DNA of 64,000 nt, from positions 837,001-901,000 of the forward strand of contig NZ_CP119566.1 of the NCBI RefSeq assembly GCF_029277445.1, written 5' to 3'. The stretch comes from Pararhizobium qamdonense (GTDB lineage: Bacteria > Pseudomonadota > Alphaproteobacteria > Rhizobiales > Rhizobiaceae). The first letter of the stretch is position 1. Every line of letters starts with the position of its first letter. Shown in pieces: positions 27,788 through 37,946 of this stretch. A program made the translations under genes and the position numbers. Below the pieces are notes generated by a model. That model was given only the letters and a program-made list of their open reading frames with translations. It searched no databases and had not been told where the DNA came from.

Positions 27788-28602
27788 TTTGTTCCCCTTT
27801 TGGTGTGTGCCAGTGTCAGCGCTACTGTTTCGATGCGCGTGAGAATGTCTTTTAAGTGGATGCGGAGTTTGGCCGCCTTGACCTCGTCATAGGCGAAGGG
27901 CGGCGTTTCCGTGCTCAGGTGCGTGGCTTGCGCCAGTTCCATCTGTATCGTTTGGACGCCGTTTTCCTGATCGCTGTAATGGCGCGTCGTCCATCCGCCC
28001 TTGAAGCGGCCGTTGAGGATGCTGGTATAGCCCTCGGCATTCAAAACGACATCGACCGTTGCGTCCTGGATGGCTGGATCGCAGGTCTTGCCCATGTCGG
28101 TGCCGATGTTGAAGTCGGGCAATGTCCCTTCGAACAGGAACGGAATGTCCGACCGGATCGAATGGCAATCGTAAACGACGGCAATGCCGTGGATAGCCTT
28201 TACGCGCTTGATCTCGGCCAGGAGCGCGGCATGATAGGGCGTGTGGAAATCGGCAAGACGGGCGGCGATATCGGCTTCGGTCGGCTCTTCCCCGTCCTTC
28301 CAGATCGGGACGCCGTCGAAATCCGTTTCCGGAATGAGACCGGTGGTATTCTGGCCGGGATAAAGGCTGACGCCTTCCGGATCGCGGTTTGCGTCTAGGA
28401 CGTAGCGATGGAACGTGGCGCGCACCGTGGTCACATCCGGCAGCAGGCCGTCATAGAGGCGATGGATGTGCCAGTCGGTATCGGTCAGCAGCCGGCCTGT
28501 CTCGTTGAGCCGCTCCCAGATGTCCGGAGGAACGTCGGTGCCGGTATGGGGGAAGCCGAGGATGACCGGCGATGTGCCCTGTTTGATTTCAAAAACGCTC
28601 AT
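27784..28602 (-). CDS. hutG: N-formylglutamate deformylase
   Basis: 272 residues of the FGase family: [13 protein letters not shown] near residue 18, [14 protein letters not shown], and [16 protein letters not shown] near residue 143, which supply the metal and catalytic residues. It hydrolyses N-formylglutamate to glutamate and formate, the last step of the five-step hut pathway used when HutF is present. It starts 1 bp after the hutH stop and overlaps hutU by 4 bp. Confidence 0.93.
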   Translation of the reverse strand: MSVFEIKQGTSPVILGFPHTGTDVPPDIWERLNETGRLLTDTDWHIHRLYDGLLPDVTTVRATFHRYVLDANRDPEGVSLYPGQNTTGLIPETDFDGVPIWKDGEEPTEADIAARLADFHTPYHAALLAEIKRVKAIHGIAVVYDCHSIRSDIPFLFEGTLPDFNIGTDMGKTCDPAIQDATVDVVLNAEGYTSILNGRFKGGWTTRHYSDQENGVQTIQMELAQATHLSTETPPFAYDEVKAAKLRIHLKDILTRIETVALTLAHTKRGTK

Positions 28603-28603
28603 A

Positions 28604-30139
28604 TCAAGCCTCCAGAACCGGCAGGATGCCGCTTGAAATCGCAGCGTTCAGCGCGCCGGTTGCGATGAGGTCGCTTGCCGCCTTGAGATCTGCCGCCATG
28701 TAGCGATCGACCTCCAGCGTCGCCACGACAGTGCGGATGGCGGTGATGGCGTTGGTCAGTTCCGGGCTGGTTATGAGAGGCGCGCGGAAGTCGATGCCCT
28801 GGGAGGCCGTCAGCGCCTCGATGCCGATAATGGCGAAGAGATTGTCGGTCATCTGCAGCAGGCGGCGGGCGCCGTGGCAGGCCATGGAGACATGGTCTTC
28901 CTGGTTGGCCGAGGTCGGGGTGGAATCGACCGAGGCCGGATGCGACATCTGCTTGTTTTCCGACATCAGCGCTGCCGATGTGACTTCGGCGATCATCAGG
29001 CCGGAATTGAGGCCCGGCGTCTTGGCGAGGAACGCTGGCAGGCCGTAGGAGAGGGCCGGATCGACCAGCAGCGCGATGCGGCGTTGCGAGATCGCGCCGA
29101 TTTCGCAGATCGCAAGCGCGATCTGGTCTGCCGCAAACGCCACCGGTTCGGCGTGGAAATTGCCGCCGGAGACGACGGAATTGTCCGACAGAACCAGCGG
29201 ATTGTCGGTGACGGCATTGGCTTCGATTTCGAGCGTGCGGGCAACCGAGCGCAGGAGATCGAGGCAGGCACCATCGACCTGGGGCTGGCAGCGGATGCAA
29301 TAGGGGTCCTGCACGCGCTCGTCGCCTTCGATATGGCTTTCACGGATGACAGAGCCCTTGAGCAGGCCGCGCAGGGCAGCTGCGGCATCGATCTGGCCCT
29401 TATGGCCGCGCAGGGTATGGATGTCTGGATGGAACGGTGCCGAGGAGCCCATGGCGGCATCGGTCGAAAGCGCGCCGGTGATCAGCGCGGATTGCGCGGC
29501 GCGATGGGCGCGGAAGAGACCGGCGAGTGCCAGAGCGGTCGAGACCTGCGTGCCGTTGATCAGCGCCAGGCCTTCCTTCGCGGCCAGAACGACCGGGGTC
29601 AGGCCGGCGCGTTCCAGCGCCGTGCGGCCGTCCAGCTGTTCGCCATTGAAGAAGGCCTCGCCTTCGCCCATCATCACGGCTGCCATATGGGCGAGCGGTG
29701 CGAGGTCGCCGGAGGCGCCGACCGAGCCCTTTTCCGGGATGACCGGGATGACACCTTTTTCGAGCATGCTCTCGATCAGGCGAACGAGTTCGATCCGCGT
29801 CCCGGAGGCGCCACGCCCGAGCGAGACGAGCTTCAATGCCATGATCAGGCGGACGATGTTTTCAGCCAACGGCTGGCCGACGCCGCAGCAATGGGAAAGA
29901 ATAAGGTTGCGCTGCAGGGTGGCGACATCCGCAGCATCGATCCTGATGCTCGCCAGTTTGCCGAAGCCGGTATTGATGCCGTAGACCGGCGCATTGCCGG
30001 CGGCGATTTCGGCGATGCGGGCGGCGGCCTTTTCGATGCCCTTGTCGAAGGCGGGATCGAGCCGGGCGGCTGCCCCGGTCCAGTAGATGGTTTCAAGCGT
30101 TGAAAGCGGGACGGAGCCCGGCTGAAGAATAAGCGTCAT
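28604..30139 (-). CDS. hutH: Histidine ammonia-lyase
   Basis: 511 residues, canonical. The MIO triad Ala142-Ser143-Gly144 lies in [25 protein letters not shown] is at 53-62, and [17 protein letters not shown] is the conserved C-terminal signature. It converts L-histidine to urocanate and ammonia. It stands in the hut operon between hutI (48 bp upstream) and hutG. It is the useful in-window control for the MIO-less homologue at 21831-23324. Confidence 0.97.
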   Translation of the reverse strand: MTLILQPGSVPLSTLETIYWTGAAARLDPAFDKGIEKAAARIAEIAAGNAPVYGINTGFGKLASIRIDAADVATLQRNLILSHCCGVGQPLAENIVRLIMALKLVSLGRGASGTRIELVRLIESMLEKGVIPVIPEKGSVGASGDLAPLAHMAAVMMGEGEAFFNGEQLDGRTALERAGLTPVVLAAKEGLALINGTQVSTALALAGLFRAHRAAQSALITGALSTDAAMGSSAPFHPDIHTLRGHKGQIDAAAALRGLLKGSVIRESHIEGDERVQDPYCIRCQPQVDGACLDLLRSVARTLEIEANAVTDNPLVLSDNSVVSGGNFHAEPVAFAADQIALAICEIGAISQRRIALLVDPALSYGLPAFLAKTPGLNSGLMIAEVTSAALMSENKQMSHPASVDSTPTSANQEDHVSMACHGARRLLQMTDNLFAIIGIEALTASQGIDFRAPLITSPELTNAITAIRTVVATLEVDRYMAADLKAASDLIATGALNAAISSGILPVLEA

Positions 30140-30187
30140 GTATCAGTCCTCACCAATGCGCGGAGCCGGGCTCACGCGTCTTTACAT

Positions 30188-31438
30188 TCAGTGCCCGTTG
30201 CGCACACGCGCATGCAGCGGGTTGAAGCCCATGCGATAGACGAGCTCAGCCGGCCGCTCGATATTCCAGATGGCGAAATCGGCCCATTTTCCAGGTTCCA
30301 GCGTCCCCACTTCATCGACCAGACCCAAGGCGCGGGCAGCCTCTCGCGTCACGCCGGCAATGCATTCGGTGACTGTCATGCCAAACAGGGTGGCTGCCAT
30401 ATTCATGGTGAGAAGCAGCGATGTCAGCGGCGAGGTGCCCGGATTGTTGTCGGTGGCGATGGCCATGGCGACGCCCGCCTTGCGGAACAGATCGACCGGC
30501 GGCTTCTTCGTCTCACGGATGAAATAGAATGCGCCTGGTAGGATGACGGCAACGGTGCCGCTTTTCGCCATCGCTTCTGCGCCGGCCGCGTCGGTATATT
30601 CGAGGTGATCAGCCGAAAGCGCGCCATATTCGGCAGCAAGCGCTGCGCCATGCAGGTTGGACAGCTGGTCGGCATGCAGCTTGACCGGCAGGCCATGGGT
30701 TTTTGCAGCATTAAAGACCAGCCGCATTTCATCGGTCGAAAAGGCGATGCCTTCGCAGAAACCATCGACCGCATCCGCCAAGCCTTCGGCGGCGATGGCG
30801 GGCAGCATCTCGTCCACCACCTTGGCGATATAGCCGGCTTTGTCCCCCTTGAATTCCGGCGGCAGCGCGTGGGCGCCGAGGAAGGTCGTTCGGACCGCGA
30901 CATCGCGCTCATCGCTCAGGCGGCGTGCGGCGCGCAAGGCCTTGGCCTCGTTTTCGAGGTCGAGGCCATAGCCGGACTTGACTTCGACCGTGGTGACGCC
31001 CTCGGCAATCAGCGCGTCCAGACGGGGAAGCGTCTGCGCGACAAGCTCATCTTCGCTGGCTTCCCGGAGCGCGCGGACGGAGGAAACGATGCCGCCGCCG
31101 GCACGCGCGACCTCTTCGTATGTTGCGCCCGCGAGCCGCATTTCGAATTCGTTGGCGCGGTCACCGGCATGGACGAGATGGGTGTGGCAGTCGATCAGGC
31201 CGGGGGTGATCCAGCGGCCACCGCAATCGATGATTTCGGCGGCATGTTCGATCGGGAAGGGCAGGCTGGCTTCGGCGCCGGCATAGAGGATGCGCCCGTC
31301 CTGAACGGCGATGACGCCGTTTTCGATAAGGCCAAGACCCGGCAAAGCGGGGTTCAGCGTTGCCAGCCGGGCGTTTCGCCACAGACGGTCGCAGGCGGCG
31401 GGCTTTGTGCTGTCTGGTGCCGATTTTATGGAAGACAT
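30188..31438 (-). CDS. hutI: Imidazolonepropionase
   Basis: 416 residues, metal-dependent amidohydrolase. [19 protein letters not shown] carries the first metal His-X-His pair and the substrate-binding region, followed by [15 protein letters not shown] and [18 protein letters not shown] near the C-terminus. It opens imidazolonepropionate to N-formimidoylglutamate. First gene of the minus-strand hut operon and divergent from hutF; a TTATGTATAGACATAA operator is 29 bp upstream of its start. Confidence 0.96.
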   Translation of the reverse strand: MSSIKSAPDSTKPAACDRLWRNARLATLNPALPGLGLIENGVIAVQDGRILYAGAEASLPFPIEHAAEIIDCGGRWITPGLIDCHTHLVHAGDRANEFEMRLAGATYEEVARAGGGIVSSVRALREASEDELVAQTLPRLDALIAEGVTTVEVKSGYGLDLENEAKALRAARRLSDERDVAVRTTFLGAHALPPEFKGDKAGYIAKVVDEMLPAIAAEGLADAVDGFCEGIAFSTDEMRLVFNAAKTHGLPVKLHADQLSNLHGAALAAEYGALSADHLEYTDAAGAEAMAKSGTVAVILPGAFYFIRETKKPPVDLFRKAGVAMAIATDNNPGTSPLTSLLLTMNMAATLFGMTVTECIAGVTREAARALGLVDEVGTLEPGKWADFAIWNIERPAELVYRMGFNPLHARVRNGH

Positions 31439-31466
31439 CGTTTTCTAGCCTTTCCTTTTCGTGCTA

Positions 31467-31482
31467 TTATGTATAGACATAA
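31467..31482. promoter_or_regulatory. Candidate HutC operator between hutI and hutF
   Basis: TTATGTATAGACATAA has perfect TTATGT/ACATAA arms around ATAG. The core TGTATAGACA is like operators reported for HutC repressors of other proteobacteria. It is placed to control both hutI-H-G-U-D and hutF-hutC. The binding protein is inferred to be the HutC encoded at 32968-33738. Confidence 0.7.
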
Positions 31483-31538
31483 AGAAAATCAGCGCAAGTG
31501 GTTTTTTTCGAGCGGCGCAGTCAGGAAGGGATGAGGCC

Positions 31539-32879
31539 TTGACCAGCATTCATGTGAAATCGGCTCTGACGCCGGCGGGATGGCAGGCGGATGTGCGGCT
31601 GACGATCGAGGGCGGCAGGATCGCGACCGTCGCAGCGGGGGTGGCTGCAGAGGCTGGCGACGAGCGCCACGATATCCTAGTGCCCGGCATGCCGAACCTG
31701 CACAGCCACGCCTTTCAGCGCGGCATGGCGGGCCTTGCCGAAACCCGCGGTCCTGGCGCCGACAGCTTCTGGAGCTGGCGCACGATGATGTACCGTTTTG
31801 CGCTGACAATGACGCCGGATCATGCCGAAGCGGTCGCCAGTCAGCTCTATATGGAAATGCTGGAAGCCGGGTTTTCGCGCGTCGGCGAGTTTCATTATCT
31901 GCACCATGACATCGATGGCCGCGCGTATGCCGATATTTCTGAAATGGCGCAGCGTATCGCATCTGCTGCTTCACAGACGGGGATCGGTTTGACGCTGCTT
32001 CCGGTTTTCTACGCGCGTTCTACATTCGGCGGTGCTGCGCCGAACGAGGGGCAGCGCCGTTTTATCAACACGGCCGAGAGCTTCGAGCGGCTGCTCGATG
32101 GCTGCCGTTCCGTAGTCAAGGATTTGCCGGAGGGCCGCGCGGGCGTGGCGCCGCACAGCTTGCGGGCAGTGACGCCGGATGAGCTTGCCGCAGTCGTCGC
32201 AATGGCGAAGGATGGGCCGATCCATATCCACGTGGCCGAACAGGTCAAGGAAGTGGAGGATTGCGTCGCCTGGTCCGGCGCGCGTCCGGTCGAATGGCTG
32301 CTCGACAATGCAGGGCTTGATGACCGCTGGTGCCTGATCCACGCAACCCACATGACCGATGACGAAACCCGGCGGATGGCCGGGAGCAAGGCGATTGCCG
32401 GCCTCTGCCCGATCACCGAAGCCAATCTCGGCGATGGCACGTTTAATGCGGTCGTCTTTGCAGAAGCGGGCGGCAAGTTTGGTATCGGCTCGGATTCCAA
32501 CGTGCTGATCGGCCTGCCGGATGAACTGCGCCAACTCGAATATTCGCAGCGCCTGGCGCATCGCTCCCGTAACGTTCTGGCGGCACCCGGCCAATCGACC
32601 GGACGCGCTTTGTTTGACGGCGCCATCGACGGCGGCGGCATCGCCATGGCAATCAAGACCGGTATCGCTGCCGGCAATCCCGCCGATTTTGTCAGCCTGC
32701 GTGTGCCGGAGGGCGATCTTGCCGGTGATGCGGTTCTGGATTCCTGGCTGTTTGCCAATGGCACGAAGCCGGACAGCGTCTGGGTTGCGGGCCGCAAGCA
32801 GGTGGACGGCGGCCGCCATCGCAGGCGGGACGAGATATCGGCCAAATTCCGTAGCGTGATGCGCGAGCTTCTGGCCTGA
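31539..32879 (+). CDS. hutF: Formimidoylglutamate deiminase
   Basis: 446 residues from a TTG at 31539, chosen because AGGAAGG lies 9 bases upstream and because the family starts just there (TSIHVKSALTPAGWQADV). Amidohydrolase: NLHSHAFQRGMAGLAE supplies the first metal pair, HIHVAEQVKEVEDC the next, GSDSNVLIG the distal Asp. It deiminates N-formimidoylglutamate to N-formylglutamate plus ammonia, feeding HutG. HutF plus HutG show the five-step hut route. The in-frame extension upstream to 31461 would run through the operator and is rejected. Confidence 0.94.
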   Translation: MTSIHVKSALTPAGWQADVRLTIEGGRIATVAAGVAAEAGDERHDILVPGMPNLHSHAFQRGMAGLAETRGPGADSFWSWRTMMYRFALTMTPDHAEAVASQLYMEMLEAGFSRVGEFHYLHHDIDGRAYADISEMAQRIASAASQTGIGLTLLPVFYARSTFGGAAPNEGQRRFINTAESFERLLDGCRSVVKDLPEGRAGVAPHSLRAVTPDELAAVVAMAKDGPIHIHVAEQVKEVEDCVAWSGARPVEWLLDNAGLDDRWCLIHATHMTDDETRRMAGSKAIAGLCPITEANLGDGTFNAVVFAEAGGKFGIGSDSNVLIGLPDELRQLEYSQRLAHRSRNVLAAPGQSTGRALFDGAIDGGGIAMAIKTGIAAGNPADFVSLRVPEGDLAGDAVLDSWLFANGTKPDSVWVAGRKQVDGGRHRRRDEISAKFRSVMRELLA

Positions 32880-32967
32880 GCGCCTCTGTTTGCCATCCCG
32901 TCTTTTCCGGCAGGCGGCGCGGAAGAGTTTCTGCTAGGACCGAGCGGGATACATTGAAAGTGAGACC

Positions 32968-33738
32968 GTGGTAAAATCGCAGGATACGGACCGGGCCGTG
33001 GATGTGCCGCTTGCCGAAAGTGCAGGCGAGCTATCGCTGCATCAGCGTATCCTCGGCGATATCGAGGATCGTATTCTATCCGGCGAATGGCAGCCGGGCT
33101 TTCGCATTCCGTTCGAAGTCGATCTGGCCGAACAATATAAATGTTCGCGCATGACCGTGAACAAGGCGCTGACGCAGCTGGCAAAGACCGGGCTTATCGA
33201 GCGGCGCCGGAAATCAGGCAGCTATGTCACGCAGCCACGGGCGCAATCGGCAGTTCTGGAAATCCGCGACATCAAGCTGGAGGTCCAGTCGCTGGGCCTC
33301 GCCTATGATTACCGGCTGTTGAGCAAAACCCGCCGCCGCAGCACCGGCGACGACAAGCTCAGGCTCGGTCTGCCTGCGGCCGCTTCCATTCTGGAGGTGA
33401 ATTGCACGCATTTCGGGGGCGTAAGGCCATTTTGCTTCGAGCAGCGGCTGATCAACCTGACGGCTGTGCCGGACGCCGCAGAAGAAACATTCGAGGTCGA
33501 GGCGCCCGGTCCATGGCTTTTGAACCGTGTGCCCTGGAGTGCGGCAGAGCATACGATCCGCGCGATTGCTGCCGATGAGATGATTGCCACGGCTCTGGCC
33601 ATTCCGGGCGGAACGCCGTGCCTGACTGTTGAGCGCCGGACATGGAGCAACGGCTCCTATGTCACCCATGTTCGCCTGATCTATCCGGGCGAACGGCATG
33701 CGCTGATTGCCAATTTTACCCCGGCGCAGCCGAAATAA
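32968..33738 (+). CDS. hutC: HutC histidine-utilisation repressor
   Basis: 256 residues from a GTG, with a GntR winged helix (about 25-90: RIPFEVDLAEQYKCSRMTVNKAL) followed by a UTRA domain that in HutC binds urocanate. It lies 88 bp after hutF on the same strand and beside the hutI/hutF operator, so it is the likely repressor of the main hut genes. The ribosome site before the GTG is weak (GAAAGTGAG). It is clearly distinct in sequence from the first HutC-like protein at 17629-18396. Confidence 0.9.
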   Translation: MVKSQDTDRAVDVPLAESAGELSLHQRILGDIEDRILSGEWQPGFRIPFEVDLAEQYKCSRMTVNKALTQLAKTGLIERRRKSGSYVTQPRAQSAVLEIRDIKLEVQSLGLAYDYRLLSKTRRRSTGDDKLRLGLPAAASILEVNCTHFGGVRPFCFEQRLINLTAVPDAAEETFEVEAPGPWLLNRVPWSAAEHTIRAIAADEMIATALAIPGGTPCLTVERRTWSNGSYVTHVRLIYPGERHALIANFTPAQPK

Positions 33739-33791
33739 GGAAAAGGCGAAGAGGCCGCGCCGGATGCCGGCGCTGCCCCGTTGCCGGTGTG

Positions 33792-33932
33792 TTACTTCTT
33801 CGGCTTTGCGCCGGAGAGCTTGGGCACTTCCTTCTGGGTCGTCGCAGCGAAAGGCGTCGCCGTCTTGACGGCTTCCTTGTCCTTCTTCGGCTTCCTGACT
33901 TCCTTGTTGCTCTTTGCCTGTCCCTTGGCCAT
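33792..33932 (-). CDS. Small basic lysine-rich protein (46 aa)
   Basis: A 46-codon frame starts with ATG at 33932 after AAGGA (bases 33939-33943) and ends TAA at 33792. It reads MAKGQAKSNKEVRKPKK..., ending KLSGAKPKK: about a third Lys/Arg and no hydrophobic segment. Very short Lys-rich proteins of this look are common in rhizobia and are annotated as hypothetical; nucleic-acid binding is possible but unproven. The good ribosome site, the biased composition and its place between two convergent or unrelated units support it. Confidence 0.6.
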   Translation of the reverse strand: MAKGQAKSNKEVRKPKKDKEAVKTATPFAATTQKEVPKLSGAKPKK

Positions 33933-33976
33933 GTGCTGTCCTTCCTCGTTCAAATTATGGAGGGTGAGCACGGGCT

Positions 33977-34216
33977 CTACCCCTTGGCATCTTCCAGATT
34001 GTCTTCCGTCGCTACCCGTTCGTAGGTCTCGCCTTCGGTGCGAATCCGATATTGCGGCGAACCATCGCGAATGGGCAATGTTGCGAGAATGCGAAAAATC
34101 GTTTCGTCGCGCAATGACAAACCGACGGTACTTTTCATGCGGACCTTTTGCCCGACGGAAAAGCGGTGGAGCCGGGACTGTGACTGTCCTTTAGGCGGGG
34201 CGGAGTTGGTAGGCAT
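33977..34216 (-). CDS. Conserved-looking small protein of unknown function (79 aa)
   Basis: 79 residues from the ATG at 34216, preceded by AAGGAGA at a proper distance; an ATG seven codons upstream lacks one. After a short Pro/Ser/Gln-rich head comes a compact beta-rich part: FSVGQKVRMKSTVGLSLRDE, then PQYRIRTEGETYERV. The 'G-Q-K-V ... Y-R-I-R' pattern looks like a small SH3-type barrel, but no family is claimed. A strong bidirectional terminator separates it from the sox operon upstream. Confidence 0.6.
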   Translation of the reverse strand: MPTNSAPPKGQSQSRLHRFSVGQKVRMKSTVGLSLRDETIFRILATLPIRDGSPQYRIRTEGETYERVATEDNLEDAKG

Positions 34217-34247
34217 GGCCGTTCTCCTTGACGTCAAAAATGGAAAT

Positions 34248-34293
34248 GAAAAAAGCGGAGCCTGGCCCCGTTTTGGTCATATCCGCTTTTTTC
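34248..34293. terminator. Bidirectional terminator after the sox operon
   Basis: GAAAAAAGCGGA and TCCGCTTTTTTC are perfect 12-base arms, giving a stem flanked by A and T runs with a 22-base loop. It lies 130 bp beyond the soxG stop on the minus strand and is effective in either direction. Confidence 0.8.
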
Positions 34294-34423
34294 AAGGAGC
34301 GTCTGCCGGGTCGGGAGCTGCCAGTCCATCCATGGTCAATCCCTGCCGAGTGCCGGCCGGAAGTGTTCATCCCGAATATAATAGTCTTTCCTAATCTCTA
34401 TGGCGATACCAGGAGCGTTACTA

Positions 34424-34996
34424 TCAGCTGCCAAAGTTGGCATCGACGCCGAATTCGAGGCTCATCTCGATCAGTTCATCCCAAAGGCTTGCCGCAAAAC
34501 CGCGCAGCACCAGAAGCTCGAAGCTGTCTTCGCCCGTGCGCGAAATCAGCGCCGAAATATGGCCGATCAGGGTCATGGCGGAATGGCCAACCGGAAAATT
34601 CGAAACTGCGAGATCGACTGCCGTACCCTTGGCAAGCACCGCCTCGACAGACGCGCCGCTGATGCCGATCCGGACGCGGCCGTGGCCCTGATCGGAAATC
34701 GATGCCTTACCATCCAGAAGCGGCGTCTTGCCGAAAATCTCCGCGGCCGAAAGCGGGGCATCACCGATGACAAACCATTGCCCGGGACCATAGGGCCGCA
34801 CGGCATGCGGCGTGCCGTCGCCGATCTGCGGGATCAGGTTTTGCAGGTCGCCGCTGCCACGGGCGCTGAGAACGTGCAGCACATGGCCTTCCGGCAGCGC
34901 CGTCAGCCTGATCCGCTGAGCGTTTGAAGGCGCGCCGAACGGACCGGACTTGGCATCGGCAAGGGCAGGGCGGTGGAGGAGCGCAAAATCAGCCAT
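34424..34996 (-). CDS. soxG: Sarcosine oxidase gamma subunit-like (SoxG / MgdD)
   Basis: 190 residues of the SoxG family, last gene of soxBDAG; its start overlaps the soxA stop by 8 bp. It has YGPGQWFVIG and GRVRIGISGASVEAVLAKGTAVDL, the family's conserved middle. In heterotetrameric sarcosine oxidase the gamma subunit packs against alpha. In methylamine users the same family forms a subunit of N-methylglutamate dehydrogenase (MgdABCD). The substrate cannot be told from this subunit. Confidence 0.88.
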   Translation of the reverse strand: MADFALLHRPALADAKSGPFGAPSNAQRIRLTALPEGHVLHVLSARGSGDLQNLIPQIGDGTPHAVRPYGPGQWFVIGDAPLSAAEIFGKTPLLDGKASISDQGHGRVRIGISGASVEAVLAKGTAVDLAVSNFPVGHSAMTLIGHISALISRTGEDSFELLVLRGFAASLWDELIEMSLEFGVDANFGS

Positions 34997-37946
34997 GGAG
35001 CTTTCCGTTTTCCGGATCGAAGAAGACCGGGCTGCACAGCACGGCTTTGGTATATTCGTTTTTCAGGTCGTTCCACACAGTCACATGTTCGCCGTGGCGC
35101 TTCGGGCCGTGCTTGACGAGCGCCAGGCCGATGGTCGAGCCGAGGTTCGGCGAGTAGCAGCTGGACGAGACATAGCCCTGGTCGTTTTCGAGCGAGGGAA
35201 CAGCGCCGTCGGAGAGAATATGCGAGCCTGTCTTGAAGGTGGTTGCCGGATTGACCGGTTTGACGCCGACCAGCGAGAGCCTGTCGTCGGCCAGCAGGCC
35301 CTCGCGGGAGAGCATTGCCTTGCCGATGAAATCCGGCTTGGCTGCGGAAACCATCTTGGCAAAGCCGAGGTCGGACGGGATGACGGTGCCGTTGATCTCG
35401 GAATGGGTGACATGGCCTTTTTCGATGCGCATGACGCCGAGCGCCTCGACGCCATAGGGGCAGATGCCATGCGGCGCGCCCGCTTCCATGATGGCATCGG
35501 CAATCGCCTCGCCATAGCCGGCTGGCACTGCGAGTTCGTAGGCCAGTTCGCCGGAAAAAGAGATGCGGAACAGACGGCCTGTCAGCTTGCCGCCGCAGAG
35601 CGATACTTCCTTGGCGCCGAGGAAGGGGAAGGCGGCGTCGGAAATATCCTCGTCCACCAGTGCTTGCAGGATCATCCGGGATTTTGGCCCGGCAACGGCG
35701 ATCTGCGCCCATTGATCGGTCGAGGATGCAAACTGCACGTCGAGATCGGGCCACAGCGCCTGGGCGCAGAATTCCAGATGGTTCATGACACCGGCCGCAT
35801 AGGCCGTGGTGGTCGTCATGAAGAAATGGGTTTCGCCCAGACGGCTCGTGGTGCCGTCGTCATAGATCATTCCGTCTTCGCGTAGCATCAGGCCGTAGCG
35901 CGCCTTGCCGACCGGCAGCTTCAGGAACGCATTGCAATAGATACGGTTAAGGAACTCGGCGGCGTCCGTGCCGAAGATCTCAATCTTGCCGAGGGTGGAG
36001 ACGTCGCAGATCCCGGCATTCCTGCGGACATTCAGCACTTCGCGATCGACGCTTTCGCGCCAGGTCGTTTCGCCGGATTTCGGGAACCAGGAGGAGCGGT
36101 ACCAGAGACCGGTCTCGACGAAGACCGCGCCGTTCTTCTTAGCCCAGTCGTGCAGCGGCGATTTGCGGACCGGCTGGAAATGCTTGCCCTTGGAAGCGCC
36201 GGTCAGCGCGCCGAAAGAGAGCGGCGTGTAGAATGGGCGGAACGTCGTCGTGCCGACATCGGCCGGCGAGACCTTCCGTGCTTCGGCGAGAATGCCGATG
36301 GCGTTGATGTTGGACAGCTTGCCCTGGTCGGTCGCCATGCCATTGGTGGTGTAGCGCTTGGCAAGCTCGACATGGCCATAGCCCTCGCTGACCGCCAGGC
36401 CCAGGTCCTTCAGGTGTACGTCGTTCTGATAATCGACAAAGGCCTTGCCCTTCGATCCGTGGATGCGCCAGAGCGGCTTGGACACGGTCGCCGTGTCAGC
36501 TTTCGCAGCGAAGGCCGCAATGGTGTTTGAGAAGCCGAGTGTCTGCAGCGCGAACGCGGCTTTTGCAGCACCGTCTGCAAGGCAGGCTTCCAGGCTGCCA
36601 ATGCCGGCGGCAGCACCGGCGACGGTCAGTCCGTCCAGCCGTTCCGGGGCGAGGAATGCGGCCTTGGCATCCGACCAGACCGGTTTTGCACCGCGATGGC
36701 AGGCCAGATGGATGATCGGGCTCCAGCCGCCGGACATGGCGAGCGCGTCCGCCGCAATGGTTTCCGGGCGGCCGTTGTTGAGGACCGTCACACCCTTGAG
36801 GCTCTTGCCGCCGCTGGCATCGACAACCACCGCGCCAGGAAGAATGCGTGCCTTGCCGGACCATGTGCGGGCCGCATCCGGACGGCTGTCGATGATGGCA
36901 GCAACCTCCAGGCCTGCCGCTTCCAGGTCGGCCGCAGTTGCATAACCCGACGCGTCGTTGGTGAAGATGACAGTGCTTTTTCCGGGCGCAACAGCCTGCC
37001 GGTTGAGATAGGATCGCATGGCGCTGGCCATCATGACGCCGGGTATATCGTTGCCACCGAACACCAGCGGCCGCTCCTCAGTGCCGGATGCAAGGATCGC
37101 CTGCTTGGCGGCGATGCGCCAGATGCGCTCGACCGGGCGGTTCGGGTCTATTGTGGCCGTGTTCTTCTGCACGCTTTCCACAGCGCCAAAGACATTGCCG
37201 TCGTACCAGCCAAAGACGGTCGTACGGGAAAACAGCCGGACATTGGGCATATCGGCGAGCTCGGCCAGCGTCTGCGCCAGAAGGTCGGCTGCGGATGTCC
37301 CACCGGCAGGCGCCGTCTCGGCCAGAAGTGAGCCGCCAAGCTCAAACCCTTCGTCTGCGAGAATAACGCGGGCACCGGCACGGCCTGCCGTCAGCGCCGC
37401 CGCGAGGCCGGCAGGTCCGGCGCCAATCACCAGCAGATCGCAATGGGCCCAGCATTTCTCGTAGGCGTCCGGATCAGGCTGATAGGTAGCACGGCCAAGG
37501 CCTGCTGCCTTGCGGATGATCGGCTCATAGACCTTTTCCCAGAAGGCAGCGGGCCACATGAAGGTCTTGTAGTAGAAGCCGGCACCGAGGAAGGGCGAGA
37601 GCAGGCTGTTGACGGCACCGAGGTCGAAATCGACCGAAGGCCAGCGGTTCTGGCTTTTTGCAGTCAGGCCGCTGTAGAGCTCGACCAGCGTGGCGCGGGT
37701 ATTGGCTTCCGTGCGGCCGCCTTCGCCAATGGTCACAAGCGCATTCGGTTCGGCTGCACCGGCCGTCAGGATGCCGCGTGGGCGGTGATATTTGAAACTG
37801 CGGCCGACTAGCTGGCGGCCGTTGGCAAGAAGCGCTGACGCCAGCGTGTCGCCGGAAAAGCCCTGCATCGGCTTGCCGTCGAAGGTGAAATCGAGCGGCT
37901 TTGCGCGGTTGAGGCGTCCGCCCTTGGAAAGACGATAGGATGTCAT
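34989..37946 (-). CDS. soxA: Sarcosine oxidase alpha subunit-like (SoxA / MgdC)
   Basis: 985 residues from the ATG at 37946 (MTSYRLSKGGRLNR), which overlaps the soxD stop as ATGA; the frame extends 35 codons further upstream but that is not used. Order of parts: 2Fe-2S-like or thin N-terminal domain, NAD-binding fold near 160-190 (LLVIGAGPAGLAAALTAGRAGA), then a C-terminal folate-binding aminomethyltransferase (GcvT-like) domain from about 600. It takes part in oxidative N-demethylation with transfer of the one-carbon unit to tetrahydrofolate. Could be sarcosine oxidase or N-methylglutamate dehydrogenase; the glx/glnT neighbours favour considering the latter. Confidence 0.93.
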   Translation of the reverse strand: MTSYRLSKGGRLNRAKPLDFTFDGKPMQGFSGDTLASALLANGRQLVGRSFKYHRPRGILTAGAAEPNALVTIGEGGRTEANTRATLVELYSGLTAKSQNRWPSVDFDLGAVNSLLSPFLGAGFYYKTFMWPAAFWEKVYEPIIRKAAGLGRATYQPDPDAYEKCWAHCDLLVIGAGPAGLAAALTAGRAGARVILADEGFELGGSLLAETAPAGGTSAADLLAQTLAELADMPNVRLFSRTTVFGWYDGNVFGAVESVQKNTATIDPNRPVERIWRIAAKQAILASGTEERPLVFGGNDIPGVMMASAMRSYLNRQAVAPGKSTVIFTNDASGYATAADLEAAGLEVAAIIDSRPDAARTWSGKARILPGAVVVDASGGKSLKGVTVLNNGRPETIAADALAMSGGWSPIIHLACHRGAKPVWSDAKAAFLAPERLDGLTVAGAAAGIGSLEACLADGAAKAAFALQTLGFSNTIAAFAAKADTATVSKPLWRIHGSKGKAFVDYQNDVHLKDLGLAVSEGYGHVELAKRYTTNGMATDQGKLSNINAIGILAEARKVSPADVGTTTFRPFYTPLSFGALTGASKGKHFQPVRKSPLHDWAKKNGAVFVETGLWYRSSWFPKSGETTWRESVDREVLNVRRNAGICDVSTLGKIEIFGTDAAEFLNRIYCNAFLKLPVGKARYGLMLREDGMIYDDGTTSRLGETHFFMTTTTAYAAGVMNHLEFCAQALWPDLDVQFASSTDQWAQIAVAGPKSRMILQALVDEDISDAAFPFLGAKEVSLCGGKLTGRLFRISFSGELAYELAVPAGYGEAIADAIMEAGAPHGICPYGVEALGVMRIEKGHVTHSEINGTVIPSDLGFAKMVSAAKPDFIGKAMLSREGLLADDRLSLVGVKPVNPATTFKTGSHILSDGAVPSLENDQGYVSSSCYSPNLGSTIGLALVKHGPKRHGEHVTVWNDLKNEYTKAVLCSPVFFDPENGKLHG

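Noticed and set aside
26192..27892. Plus-strand frame of 566 codons
   Set aside because: Antisense shadow of hutU.
31461..31538. Upstream extension of hutF
   Set aside because: It would run through the HutC-like operator and lacks a ribosome site; the TTG at 31539 has a good one.
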